Assembly: GCF_005160265.1 (NCBI RefSeq)
Contig: NZ_CP039865.1
Span: 1,512,828 to 1,576,827, forward strand
DNA length: 64,000 bases
Direction: 5' to 3'
DNA from: Phreatobacter aquaticus
GTDB lineage: Bacteria; Pseudomonadota; Alphaproteobacteria; Rhizobiales; Phreatobacteraceae
The notes below the pieces were generated by a model. The model did no database searches. It saw nothing but the letters and a program-made list of their open reading frames with translations, and was not told the origin of the DNA. Positions 30,704 to 39,017 of this stretch are shown in pieces (position 1 is the first letter of the stretch; every line of letters begins with the position of its first letter). The translations under genes and the position numbers were made by a program.

Positions 30704-32287
30704 ATGATGACAACCAAAATCAGAAATCTTCTCGATCGCGACGGTCGGTATTTTGCGCGTCGCGTCGTGCCGGTTCACCTGCGCGAGCTTCTCGGACGTG
30801 AGTTGAGAACGCCTCTGGGAGGCGAGCGAGCGATCGCTATTCGGCGTCTTCACGGGGCGCTCGCCGACTTTGAACATCAGATTGAAGACGCTGAAGCGCA
30901 GGTGCTTGATCGCCGGAAGAAGGCGCCGCGCAGGATCGTAAGGCCGCGTTCGCCAGAACAGGTCGCTAGGGAGCAATATGAGGCGCTGTTGGCGCTGGAC
31001 GACGATTATCGAAACCGTGGGCCGGACTATGCGAACAGTGAACTCAACCACGGTCGAATAGAGATCTTGCGAAAGATCGCCGCGGGGCGCGCGACGAATG
31101 TCGAGATGGGAGCAGCCCTTAGCCACTGGGTTGAAGTGCTGCGTCAGAATAGTGAGCTCCCGGGAGCGTTTGGGAGCACAGAGTGGCGGAACGCCATGAG
31201 GCTATGGGCTCGAGCTGAGATTGATCTTCTCGCCCGGGTCCAGGATCGGGACGAAGGCACTTTGGATGACAAGGGTGTCCCGGACTTCCTAGCCCCGAAG
31301 TCATCTGAGGCGGCGAACCAGCCGGCGGAAGTGTCAATACGTGGCCTGTTCGCTGCCTACGTCGAGCAGAGCCAGAAGGCGGGTAAAGGGCAAGTTGCCG
31401 CGAGACTGTGGGCACCTGTCGTCGAAAAGTTCGTACGCTTCATCGAACATGACAATGCGAACCTTGTCGAACGAAAGGATGTGCTGCGCTGGCGCGATCA
31501 CCTCCTTCAGTCCCTAAGCTCCAAGACAACCAAGGACGTCTACCTCGGTGCTCTGCGTGCCATATATCGTTGGGCGGAGGACAACGAACTCGTCGACCGA
31601 AATCCGGTGACAAACATCAAGGTGACTCTAGCGCGGCAAGTCCTCGGCCGCGAGAGGGGCTACAATGATCAGGAGGCGACGGCGGTATTGCGCGCCGCCT
31701 GGAACTACCAGCCTCGCAGCACTGTCGAGGAGGGAGGGCGCGAGCTTGCCCAAACCAGCGCTGCGAGACGTTGGGCCCCGCTTCTCTGCGCGTATACCGG
31801 CGCGCGGATCACCGAGATCACGCAGCTCCGGAAGCAGGACATTGTCGATGGAGAAATCCCCTACATCAGGATCACACCCGACGCTGGCTCTACTAAGACC
31901 GCTCGCTACCTCGACGTTCCGATCCACAGCCACTTAGTCGAGATCGGGTTCATGGAGTTCGTCGCAGAGCTCCCGGATGGGCCGCTCTTCTATCGCGACA
32001 ATAGCCGTACGGGTACGACGCACCCCTCGAAAATGGTTGCCGGTAAGATCTCGAGTTGGGTCAGGTCGCTTGGACGCCTCGACAAGCGCGTCCAGCCAAG
32101 TCATGGCTGGCGTCATCGGCTGAAGACGGTCGGGCGGGAGATTGGCGTGGCCCCTCGCGTCCTTGATGCCCTTCAAGGGCATGCAGCCCGCACCGCAGGC
32201 GATGGCTACGGGGACATTTCGCTCAAGGCAAAAAAGAGCGCGATCGAACTCTTCCCTCGCTTCGTGATCGAGGACGAGCAAGCCTAG
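30704..32287 (+). CDS. Tyrosine-recombinase integrase
   Basis: The 527-residue site-specific recombinase catalyses integration and excision at the tRNA-Thr site. The N-terminal part (MTTKIRNLLDRDGRYFARR) is a DUF6538-like domain, followed by a SAM-like core-binding region (about 210-310) and the catalytic domain. Catalytic residues are visible: R368 in AYTGARITEI, K398 in STKTARYLDVP, H467 and R470 in SHGWRHRLKT, H493 in LQGHAA and nucleophile Y502 in DGYGDIS. The start is placed at the first ATG (30704); no strong ribosome site is visible, and a TTG at 30698 is possible. It lies 87 bases from the tRNA. Confidence 0.93.
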   Translation: MMTTKIRNLLDRDGRYFARRVVPVHLRELLGRELRTPLGGERAIAIRRLHGALADFEHQIEDAEAQVLDRRKKAPRRIVRPRSPEQVAREQYEALLALDDDYRNRGPDYANSELNHGRIEILRKIAAGRATNVEMGAALSHWVEVLRQNSELPGAFGSTEWRNAMRLWARAEIDLLARVQDRDEGTLDDKGVPDFLAPKSSEAANQPAEVSIRGLFAAYVEQSQKAGKGQVAARLWAPVVEKFVRFIEHDNANLVERKDVLRWRDHLLQSLSSKTTKDVYLGALRAIYRWAEDNELVDRNPVTNIKVTLARQVLGRERGYNDQEATAVLRAAWNYQPRSTVEEGGRELAQTSAARRWAPLLCAYTGARITEITQLRKQDIVDGEIPYIRITPDAGSTKTARYLDVPIHSHLVEIGFMEFVAELPDGPLFYRDNSRTGTTHPSKMVAGKISSWVRSLGRLDKRVQPSHGWRHRLKTVGREIGVAPRVLDALQGHAARTAGDGYGDISLKAKKSAIELFPRFVIEDEQA

Positions 32288-32293
32288 GCGGGC

Positions 32294-32319
32294 ATGCGGC
32301 CCCCTTGATCGCGCCGCAT
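32294..32319. terminator. Hairpin after the integrase
   Basis: ATGCGGC and GCCGCAT form a perfect 7-bp stem with a 12-base loop starting 7 bases after the integrase stop. The following bases are A-rich rather than T-rich on the plus strand, so it is at best a weak terminator in this direction. Confidence 0.3.
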
Positions 32320-32528
32320 CGTCAAAAAATTCCGTAGCCTCGAATGACGACGAAGTCCTAGAAATGTGCCTGACTGATCAGAGGGATGAAGCGGGTCTCC
32401 CGAGCGAGACTGTCATCATCCTTACCCCATCTAGATGCCTTCAGGCGAGCTTTGGCGTCGTTACCTGTCTCGAGAACGCTATAAGCTGAAGGGAGCGTCT
32501 GACCTCTGCGCGCTCGAAAGGAGATCAG

Positions 32529-33512
32529 ATGACACAACCCATTGCTTCGCATTCATCGACTGAGCGTATGCCGCTCCTGGCGCTATTGCGAGCCCATGTT
32601 GCTGACGTGGAGGCCGGACGATACGTCTCGCAGGCCGCGGATCAGCCCAGCCCTCTGGAGAGCGGGTTACAGGCGTATGCTGACGAGCTCGAAAAGAAGC
32701 GGCTAGCTGCTGAAACTGCCATTGACGAGCCCTCAGTGTTCGAGAAGCGCGTCCGACATCGTGTCGACAAGCTGGGGGCGCAGCGCATGGCCGCTATCGC
32801 GACAGCGGAGGCGTCGTCAATCTCCCCGTGCGGAGACCAAACTGAGTGCAGGCCGATCGCAATTGCCCCCCAAGCGTCCGAAGCAATTGATGGCGAAGTA
32901 CCAAGCGCTCCTGCTGCGAACCAGCTGATCTTGCTTAGGATCGCGGAATGGCGTGTCCGCGCGGAGGCTATCCGGGCTGAGAGTCGAAGAATTGACCGTC
33001 TGAAGGTGCTCAAATCGTGGGATACTGGAGAGTTCAGTACACCAGGTGAGCGCGAAGCGGCGCGTAACCGTGCAAAGCAAGCCGCATATCGTCATAGACA
33101 GAAAGCGCATAGCCAGACGCCACTGGACGAAATGACAGAAGACACAGGCAGCCACGCCACGGATGCACCCATAGAATTCGCGCCCGGTGCCCGTGACGCG
33201 GCAGAGCACCGAATTACCGCATGGATCGCTCGAGACACTCCCCAAAGTCGCCAGGTGCGCCCTGAAGCCGTTCCAAATATCGCCGCCGCATTGCTTGTCT
33301 GGCTTGACGCCTGTGATGAGCTCGATCGAGAGCCATCCCAAGCCGACTTTGCTCGTCGGATCTTCAGAGCGACAGGGCAAGGTTGTACGAGGCGGCAGGC
33401 GCAGAACCACATCCGGCGGGTTCGTTCAATCCTCCATGCCGAAGGCTTCGACCGCACGTCCGCGGGCATCCTGACTGGGATGGTAGCTTCATCCCAGAAT
33501 GTGGAAGGCTAG
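32529..33512 (+). CDS. Hypothetical island protein, 327 residues
   Basis: A strong AAAGGAG ribosome site precedes the ATG. The protein is helical and charged with no membrane segment: an N-terminal region (1-120), a basic middle (GEREAARNRAKQAAYRHRQK) and a C-terminal region with SQADFARRIFRATGQGCTRR and QNHIRRVRSILHAEGF, which looks like a helix-turn-helix or replication-initiation-like DNA-binding segment. I do not recognise a family. Position behind the integrase and the DNA-binding look suggest a regulator of the element; this is a guess. Confidence 0.65.
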   Translation: MTQPIASHSSTERMPLLALLRAHVADVEAGRYVSQAADQPSPLESGLQAYADELEKKRLAAETAIDEPSVFEKRVRHRVDKLGAQRMAAIATAEASSISPCGDQTECRPIAIAPQASEAIDGEVPSAPAANQLILLRIAEWRVRAEAIRAESRRIDRLKVLKSWDTGEFSTPGEREAARNRAKQAAYRHRQKAHSQTPLDEMTEDTGSHATDAPIEFAPGARDAAEHRITAWIARDTPQSRQVRPEAVPNIAAALLVWLDACDELDREPSQADFARRIFRATGQGCTRRQAQNHIRRVRSILHAEGFDRTSAGILTGMVASSQNVEG

Positions 33513-34564
33513 CAACAAACTTCACTTCATCGCCGGGAGGCTGGTGCAGCGATTCGTTACCGTTTCTCTATATAGAGTATATTAGAAAGAGAGTAGTTAA
33601 AAGAAGTGCGCCGGTAACGCCGCTCCGAACCAACCTGTAAGCAATACCCCCGGCTCCGTGCTGAAGAAGCTGAGCCAAGGAATTACTTCCCGGATCTCGA
33701 TTGCCTTGTAGTCGTTGTATCCGGATCGACGATTTTAAGGGCCAAGGAGGGCAAAATGGGTGCCGGGCGCACCCCCCTTGTCGGAAAGATGCGCCGTGCC
33801 AGCCAGCGAGCTCCCTGGCCGCTTCTAGAGTGCATCTATTTCCGACACTTCCATCCCGCGGCCAGCTAACACGAAGTCCTAGAGTACCGTCGGCTTGCCC
33901 ACCAGGGTGCAGCCCGTGCCCGGGCTGATGGCAATTCATCCTTACCCCGGCAGTCTGACTCACCTTTAAAGGTTAGTCTCCGGCAGCGTGATGGTTAGTC
34001 GCCATGATCAGCCATCCGTTCAAATCCGGGCGACTATCGTTTGTGAACGCCCCGCCGAGTGCGAAAAGGTTAGTCTAAGGTGTGTGTATGGTAAGTGCGA
34101 AATCCATTTTTCGCCAAGAGACGCCCACAAAACCTGCGTTCTTGCTTCGCTCAGGCGCATTTGCTCTCGGCCTAACGAGGTAGAAATGACCGTGCCCGAT
34201 CCAAGCCGAGACCTTCGGTGTTCAAGGCTAGCGCGCCTCAGGCAAACGCAGTCCCGGCTACGACCAATTCATATCCTGGTCCATCGGCTATCCGAGATGT
34301 CGATCCACTGGGGAAGCGAGCCTCGCAATGCCGAGAGATGTGCACCGTGCAACGCTCCGCGACTACCGAACGCACCAGGCGGTCCGCTGGCTACCCGGCA
34401 ATGACGCTTGATCCCAGCGTGTTCGGACGTGGATGTCCGCCACCGCCTTACCCCGCATGAGCTTGACGAGGCTCAACCACCTCCCACCTACCCTGCTGCG
34501 CTCTCGTTCAGACCCAGGATCACCTCGACAAGCATCTTGGCCTGTTGGGCCATAGGTCGTTCGA
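33513..34564. other. Geneless 1.05-kb stretch of the island
   Basis: No open frame here has convincing composition. The stretch starts with an AT-rich segment near 33565-33605 (CTCTATATAGAG palindrome), then has a dyad at 33957-33978 and three GGTTAGTC octamers. It may be a control or replication region, or decayed sequence. No tRNA, CRISPR or known RNA seen. Confidence 0.5.
33957..34075. repeat. 22-bp dyad plus three GGTTAGTC octamers
   Basis: The dyad at 33957-33978 has a perfect core ACCTTTAAAGGT flanked by GACT and AGTC arms with one mismatch pair. GGTTAGTC occurs at its right edge (33971), again at 33993 and at 34068. Repeated octamers beside a palindrome resemble an operator or small iteron cluster. 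Confidence 0.5.
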
Positions 34565-35476
34565 CTACCCCACCAAATCCTTCAGCACTCTCGCCTTAAG
34601 CAGCTTGTCACGTGAAGTGTAGCGCGGTCCTTGCATCGCTCCGGGCTTGGCATCAGCGAAGGGGATGGGCTTGGCGAGCGAAGTTGCGGGGGCCTTGAAC
34701 ACCAGCCGGAACTTCCCGGTGTCGCCATAGGGCTCGATCCGCTCCACCTCTGCGATGTGGGTTATGGCCGCGACCGGAAGCGTCTGGTAGCCAGCGATCC
34801 ATTTGATGCGCGGCAGCATACCGCCTGAGATGCGAATGGAATGCCAGCAGTTCTCACCAAGGAAAACGCGGCGAAAGCCCTCTTCATTCGCAGGAACAAT
34901 GATCGTGTCCTTGTCAGTCTGAGAGCCGCCGAGCGCTGCCACTTCCTGGACGGTCTTGGCTGGAAGAATTGCCCTAGCCTTCTCAAAAGCATGAACGCCC
35001 ACCAAAGGCATGATCTGGAGCATCTGCTTGAGGAAGGCGTTGGTGTCGGCCTTGTCGCCCTCTCCCAGCGCCGGTTCGTTGGGTCGCTGTCCGTTCTGCA
35101 CCACAGCCCGGTTCGCGGCGTCGGCCTGCTTGATCAGCGCCCATTCCAGCCATGTGATGTGACCACGGTTCAGGTCGTTATTGCTCGAGACGAACACCAG
35201 GACAAAGTTCCAGAATTCCTTTTGTTCCGCATGGGTGTCGATCCGGCCGCGCACGCCGTCCGCCTGTCCGATGTAGATGATCGGCTGGTCGTCATCGCCG
35301 TAGCCAACGAGGATGTAGACGCCAGCCCGCTCGAACTCAGAACGGCTCTTCACCGCGTTCCACCTGTCGCGCGGGATCACAAGGCCTTTGCCGGTCCAGT
35401 TCAGCCGGTCAACGATGCGCACTCCCTCAGGATCGCCATCAGGAACGAAGATGCGGATGGTGAAGGGCTCAGTCAT
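34565..35476 (-). CDS. GIY-YIG nuclease-family protein
   Basis: The 303-residue protein has an N-terminal GIY-YIG domain: GVYILVGYGDDDQPIIYIG (residues 52-70) gives the GIY and YIG strands, followed by GRIDTHAEQKEFWN and a glutamate in ITWLEWALI. The C-terminal half (about 205-303) contains WIAGYQTLPVAAITHIA and resembles the extra domain of restriction- or repair-associated GIY-YIG proteins. The ATG at 35476 is chosen because the domain starts soon after; a longer frame runs to 35626 within the lipase gene. It overlaps the lipase stop by 8 bases, so the two are coupled. Confidence 0.8.
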   Translation of the reverse strand: MTEPFTIRIFVPDGDPEGVRIVDRLNWTGKGLVIPRDRWNAVKSRSEFERAGVYILVGYGDDDQPIIYIGQADGVRGRIDTHAEQKEFWNFVLVFVSSNNDLNRGHITWLEWALIKQADAANRAVVQNGQRPNEPALGEGDKADTNAFLKQMLQIMPLVGVHAFEKARAILPAKTVQEVAALGGSQTDKDTIIVPANEEGFRRVFLGENCWHSIRISGGMLPRIKWIAGYQTLPVAAITHIAEVERIEPYGDTGKFRLVFKAPATSLAKPIPFADAKPGAMQGPRYTSRDKLLKARVLKDLVG

Positions 35477-36512
35477 GCAGCTCAACCATAGTCCGCGTGC
35501 TGAAGGCCGGAGCGCTAGGCGCGTTACGGCGGCAGATGTCATCCTGCCAATTTCTTGGCCGTAAGCTGCGATAGCGAGCGCACAAGAGGGTGCGGGACAG
35601 GCCCACACCATCCCTGCGGATGTCACAGTCCGGTCTGTCCAAGCAGGCCAAGGCGGTGCGCATCATGGTCGCCGCCAGACGCTCCATAGAATGCTGCGCT
35701 ACTATCGCCCTGCCGAGAGTCCCGTTCATCCGGTAAAGCGCATCGTTCTTGGTGTTCGTCATGCGAGAGGCGAAGCGCGAGAATGCGTCGTTGTCCTCAT
35801 ACAGCCTGATCCGCACTTCAGGGGTGTAGTTCCCATAGAAGAGCGTGTTGGTGACAAAGGAGGAGTTAAACACGATGGTAGAAACGCATCGGAAAACCGC
35901 AGCGACGTGTTGCGCCAAGCCGCCACCTAACGAATGCCCAGTCGTGATGAAGGCAATTGGCTTGCCTCGTGCAGCCCTAATGCCTTCTGCCACGACTTCA
36001 GGGAATTCGTTCCTTGCCGCCCGGTATTGGTCATAGGGATTGAACCACTGAGTGAACCATGACGCGTTCGCAATGCCATCTGCGTTAAGCCAACCGTCGG
36101 TGCCTCTGTATGCCACCAAGACAACAAGGCGGGCGGCCTCGTTCCGATGATAAACGTCGTACGATAATCCCGGCACACCGCCGACGCCCTTGCGGACTAA
36201 GCGCCAGCCCGTAACCCCCGGATCGCCCGATAGCCGGCTCAGGTTCGGGTCGTTGTCAGCAATTGCAAACGGACGCTTCTCCTTGCCTGGCTCGGTTGGC
36301 TCGTAGGCGTCGTAGCTCGCAGCCGCGTAGATTGCATATGTATTGGCGACGCGCTCTCGGTCATAGTTCCAGCCCCCGGGGTCGTAAGTTCTATCTATCG
36401 CCTCCAATGGGGTCGGCGCACAGGAGAAGTCGCTCTGCGCTGCCGCTCGATCGGACAAGGCTGCAAGGCCCGTGATCGCCGCTAAGATGGAAAGTCTCTT
36501 GAACAACTTCAT
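35469..36512 (-). CDS. Secreted class-3 lipase-like alpha/beta hydrolase
   Basis: The 347-residue protein has a signal peptide (MKLFKRLSILAAITGLAALS, cleavage after AAA), the oxyanion segment VAYRGTDGWLN typical of class-3 lipases, and the nucleophile elbow TGHSLGGGLAQHV with Ser194. Six cysteines in the C-terminal part could form disulfides outside the cytoplasm. The start at 36512 directly precedes the signal peptide. It is coupled to the GIY-YIG gene downstream. A lipase exported by an island may act on membranes or host lipids; the target is unknown. Confidence 0.8.
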   Translation of the reverse strand: MKLFKRLSILAAITGLAALSDRAAAQSDFSCAPTPLEAIDRTYDPGGWNYDRERVANTYAIYAAASYDAYEPTEPGKEKRPFAIADNDPNLSRLSGDPGVTGWRLVRKGVGGVPGLSYDVYHRNEAARLVVLVAYRGTDGWLNADGIANASWFTQWFNPYDQYRAARNEFPEVVAEGIRAARGKPIAFITTGHSLGGGLAQHVAAVFRCVSTIVFNSSFVTNTLFYGNYTPEVRIRLYEDNDAFSRFASRMTNTKNDALYRMNGTLGRAIVAQHSMERLAATMMRTALACLDRPDCDIRRDGVGLSRTLLCARYRSLRPRNWQDDICRRNAPSAPAFSTRTMVELHD

Positions 36513-36513
36513 G

Positions 36514-36726
36514 TCAGCCTCCCAAGACAATCACGTCGACTATGCCGCCATCATCGCGATTTCGCTGGCATACTACCGCGCTCCCTGGGGGCATGGATAA
36601 CTGCCCTCCCGCTATGGTCAACCCCGGAATGCTCGGCCAGTCCGGGAAGGGCGACGCGGTGCGACGGATAACTGTTAGGGCAGGTTTCGCAGTCAGCCCC
36701 AAGATAGCTGTTAATGTCGTGGTCAA
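36514..36726 (-). CDS. Possible small or truncated frame just ahead of the lipase
   Basis: An open frame runs from 36795 to a stop one base before the lipase start. The only normal start-like codon is TTG at 36726, giving 70 residues ending in AVVCQRNRDDGGIVDVIVLGG. The TGACATG junction with the lipase looks like translational coupling, and the protein sequence has a plausible hydrophobic pattern. Alternatively this is the 3' remnant of a longer gene that lost its start. No family recognised. Confidence 0.3.
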   Translation of the reverse strand: MTTTLTAILGLTAKPALTVIRRTASPFPDWPSIPGLTIAGGQLSMPPGSAVVCQRNRDDGGIVDVIVLGG

Positions 36727-36875
36727 GCCCGCTACCAGAGTGCGTATGGCCCGCGGGCTTATGCTCCCGTTGTTAAACCGAGGATAATTGGGAGATCAGG
36801 TCCTGCATGGCTAACGCTCACTTGAGCAGTTGTTGACGAAGGTCTTGGATCGCGCTTGTGCCGTTTTGCGGCCGT

Positions 36876-36930
36876 GGAGAGGTGGCAGAGTGGTTGAATG
36901 CACCGCACTGCGAAATGCAGAAGACGGGTG
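36876..36930 (+). pseudogene. Decayed tRNA-Ser(CGA)-like fragment
   Basis: GGAGAGGTGGCAGAGTGGTT then GAATGCACCGCACT reproduces the acceptor 5' strand, D arm and start of the anticodon arm of an alphaproteobacterial tRNA-Ser. The anticodon loop has an extra base (ACTGCGAAA instead of ACTCGAAA), the 3' anticodon stem is broken, and no matching T arm or acceptor 3' strand follows. It is a 5' remnant, not a working tRNA. Confidence 0.6.
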
Positions 36931-37500
36931 TAACTCGCCGCGACGATCAACCGCCTCACTTCTTGTTACCTCCAATGAGTACGCTTCCTCGACGCGCCCG
37001 GCGCGGGCTTCGGCAGCCTGTTCAAAATTGCCGGCGCGACCCTACCTCGGGACAAGGCCGCGGTACCGGAAAACGTGCCTCCGCCCCTAGTGGGCAACGT
37101 GAATGCCCACTTGTGAGACGGGCCTCAACGCACTCGCCTTGCGCGCCGGATTACTATCGCAGAAGTCGCGAATTGGGGTGGTCAGACTGGATAAGCGCTC
37201 TGGCGCTCGTCGACGGCAATTGCATACCGGTCATTTCAAAAACGGACGGAGTAAGCTGCCAGGGTCATGGGGAACCTCACTTTGGCGCCCGATTGCTGCG
37301 CCGCAATACGAACTCCAGCGACTACAATTCCCTAAGGTCATTCACACAGCCACAATCGATCAGGCTAGCCTTGAACCGAAGAACGCACAAATATTTACGA
37401 AATGCGCAATTCCTCACTGTCCGGCCGAGTTTGCTTTTCCTAGAATAACGCGTCGACTGCGAATCGAACCCCGACACCGCTTTCTCAACGGAGATGCAGA
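36931..37500. other. Geneless stretch after the tRNA-Ser fragment
   Basis: About 570 bases with several overlapping short frames, none with coherent composition or start signals. I see no repeat or RNA beyond the decayed tRNA fragment on its left. It may be a recombination scar between island segments. Confidence 0.4.
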
Positions 37501-38016
37501 ATGCATTGGACTGACATTGCCTGGGCAGCGATAGGTGGCGCCTTAACATTGCTCGGTCGAAATGCATTGACTGCCGCATTCACCGACGTTGCACGACGCA
37601 TAAGCCTTTCCATGTGGGGTATCCGAATGTTCGATCAATATATCGGAAAATATCTAATACATCCGATTTGGAGCGGCCAATGGGACGTCACATGGTTTGT
37701 CAATAGCGCCTCGTTCGAAGAGAGCAATACCCACACAAGCACGATATATCGCTGCTTTAACACTATTGCGATCGAGAGCACCGGCACCACACCAGCCGGA
37801 CTGAAGCTACGTTATGGTTTTATCGGTCGCTTGAGCCGAGATAAGACTATTGTATCTGGCATCTGGTTCGACAGTCGCGGCAATGACGGGGGTTATCATG
37901 GTGTTTATCAGCTTAGGATGCCTGGCGCGGGACACGCTGCGACAGGTTTGTGGGTCGGATTCTCGGATACCACTGACGCTATAAATTCGGGGAAACTCGT
38001 ATGGACTAAATTATAG
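37501..38016 (+). CDS. Membrane-anchored hypothetical protein with beta-rich tail
   Basis: The 171-residue protein has a ribosome site (GGAG) 8 bases ahead of the ATG. One hydrophobic segment (AWAAIGGALTLLGRNALTAA) starts it, an amphipathic linker follows, and the rest (about 60-171) is rich in aromatic residues and alternating strands, ending GLWVGFSDTTDAINSGKLVW. The layout, helix anchor plus beta domain, is seen in some membrane-acting effectors, but I cannot assign a family. GC is clearly low. It precedes the KaiC/methyltransferase cassette on the same strand. Confidence 0.6.
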   Translation: MHWTDIAWAAIGGALTLLGRNALTAAFTDVARRISLSMWGIRMFDQYIGKYLIHPIWSGQWDVTWFVNSASFEESNTHTSTIYRCFNTIAIESTGTTPAGLKLRYGFIGRLSRDKTIVSGIWFDSRGNDGGYHGVYQLRMPGAGHAATGLWVGFSDTTDAINSGKLVWTKL

Positions 38017-38085
38017 AACGCGCTCTGCGATAACATGGTCTTATGTTGAAATAACTCAAATGCCCCTCGTCGCAATGCGCGCCGC

Positions 38086-38208
38086 ATGCATGGGCTTAAG
38101 TCGGATGATTTGTTTGCCCTATCCATGATGCGCATGCGCTATCGGCTCGGGGGGGGTGTAACCATAATTGCGGGAGTTGCCATCCTTGCGACTCCATATA
38201 TCTATTGA
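38086..38208 (+). CDS. Possible 40-residue single-helix peptide
   Basis: A short frame starting MHGLKSDDLF ends with a hydrophobic helix GGGVTIIAGVAILATPYIY. An eight-G run lies within it. There is no strong ribosome site, and a frame of this size may be chance. The hydrophobic end and its place between two island genes make it worth noting. Confidence 0.22.
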   Translation: MHGLKSDDLFALSMMRMRYRLGGGVTIIAGVAILATPYIY

Positions 38209-38253
38209 ACAAGGCTGCAGCTGGAATAGTCGCTCATTTCTGGAAATCACGAC

Positions 38254-39006
38254 ATGCCCAAATATCCGCCCCACCCTCACGCCTTGACAACACAGGCATT
38301 CGAAAATGTCCTAAATTGCCGATACACGCCCAGACGCAAAAAGCTTGCGTACCTCGCAATGATAAATTCGTGTGGCTCAGACACCAATAGTGCCGCAGCG
38401 GCTCATGACAAGGAACGAAAAGGCGAGCTTCGCAAGGGGCCGCCTCCGGACAAATTAATGCCTGACGAGGGGCTTGGAGTGATCATATCGGAGTTCACTT
38501 TCATCGCCAAGACTGCACAAGAGTTCAGTATGGCGCCTTCGGAGTTCCGCCGGAAGGTTGACGCATGGCTCCGCTATACTGAGAAGCGATCCGCAGGCAA
38601 GCCAGTCACAGAAACTGAGCGTCTGGCAGCGATGACGATTCAAAGCTCAAAAGTCCCAGCGCGACAGGATGGCGAAATTTGGCTCTTCCGAAATCCAGGC
38701 CGGGGGCGAGATGCATTCTCTGGCGTTCTAGACGATTGGCTCGGAATGAGACTCGGCATCCAGTTAATACCAGGCGAAGTGCGGCTGGCCTTTTGCTTCC
38801 GCAGCCAGCATGTCACCAACCCGTCTGTGCCTCGCTTCCTTGACGCCACATGGAGCACGTTGCCCTTTTGGGACTGGCGGGGTAAAACTCGTCCGCTTGT
38901 CGGTTGTCCGAGCGGTAAGGGCGGGTTTGAGGAGATAGTGGCAGATCCACCCGAACTTCGGTTCTTGGATCGCCCGGTCGAACGGATAACTCTCAAGTCC
39001 CCCTAA
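38254..39006 (+). CDS. Unknown protein 1 of the KaiC/methyltransferase cassette
   Basis: The 250-residue product has a basic N-terminus, a helical middle (IAKTAQEFSMAPSEFRRKVD, which could be a small DNA-binding or adaptor helix pair) and a C-terminal half with ARQDGEIWLFRNPGRG, LIPGEVRLAFCFRSQHV and STLPFWDWRGKTRPL. No nucleotide-binding motif or membrane segment. The start is uncertain; an ATG at 38359 is an alternative. The next gene starts 12 bases after its stop, and the set continues through overlapping genes, so it is very likely cotranscribed with the ATPase. Family unknown. Confidence 0.65.
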   Translation: MPKYPPHPHALTTQAFENVLNCRYTPRRKKLAYLAMINSCGSDTNSAAAAHDKERKGELRKGPPPDKLMPDEGLGVIISEFTFIAKTAQEFSMAPSEFRRKVDAWLRYTEKRSAGKPVTETERLAAMTIQSSKVPARQDGEIWLFRNPGRGRDAFSGVLDDWLGMRLGIQLIPGEVRLAFCFRSQHVTNPSVPRFLDATWSTLPFWDWRGKTRPLVGCPSGKGGFEEIVADPPELRFLDRPVERITLKSP

Positions 39007-39017
39007 GGGCGCGCGTC

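Noticed and set aside
33568-34404. Several 70-138-codon frames in the geneless island stretch
   Set aside because: Mutually overlapping, no ribosome sites, no coherent amino-acid pattern.
33513-34564. Retron or CRISPR locus in the geneless stretch
   Set aside because: No reverse transcriptase or Cas gene nearby and no regularly spaced repeats; GGTTAGTC copies are irregular (22 and 75 bases apart).
36858-37448. 196-codon plus-strand frame starting over the tRNA-Ser fragment
   Set aside because: Its first residues are a translation of tRNA sequence and the remainder is Arg/Ser/Pro-rich without structure; treated as non-coding.
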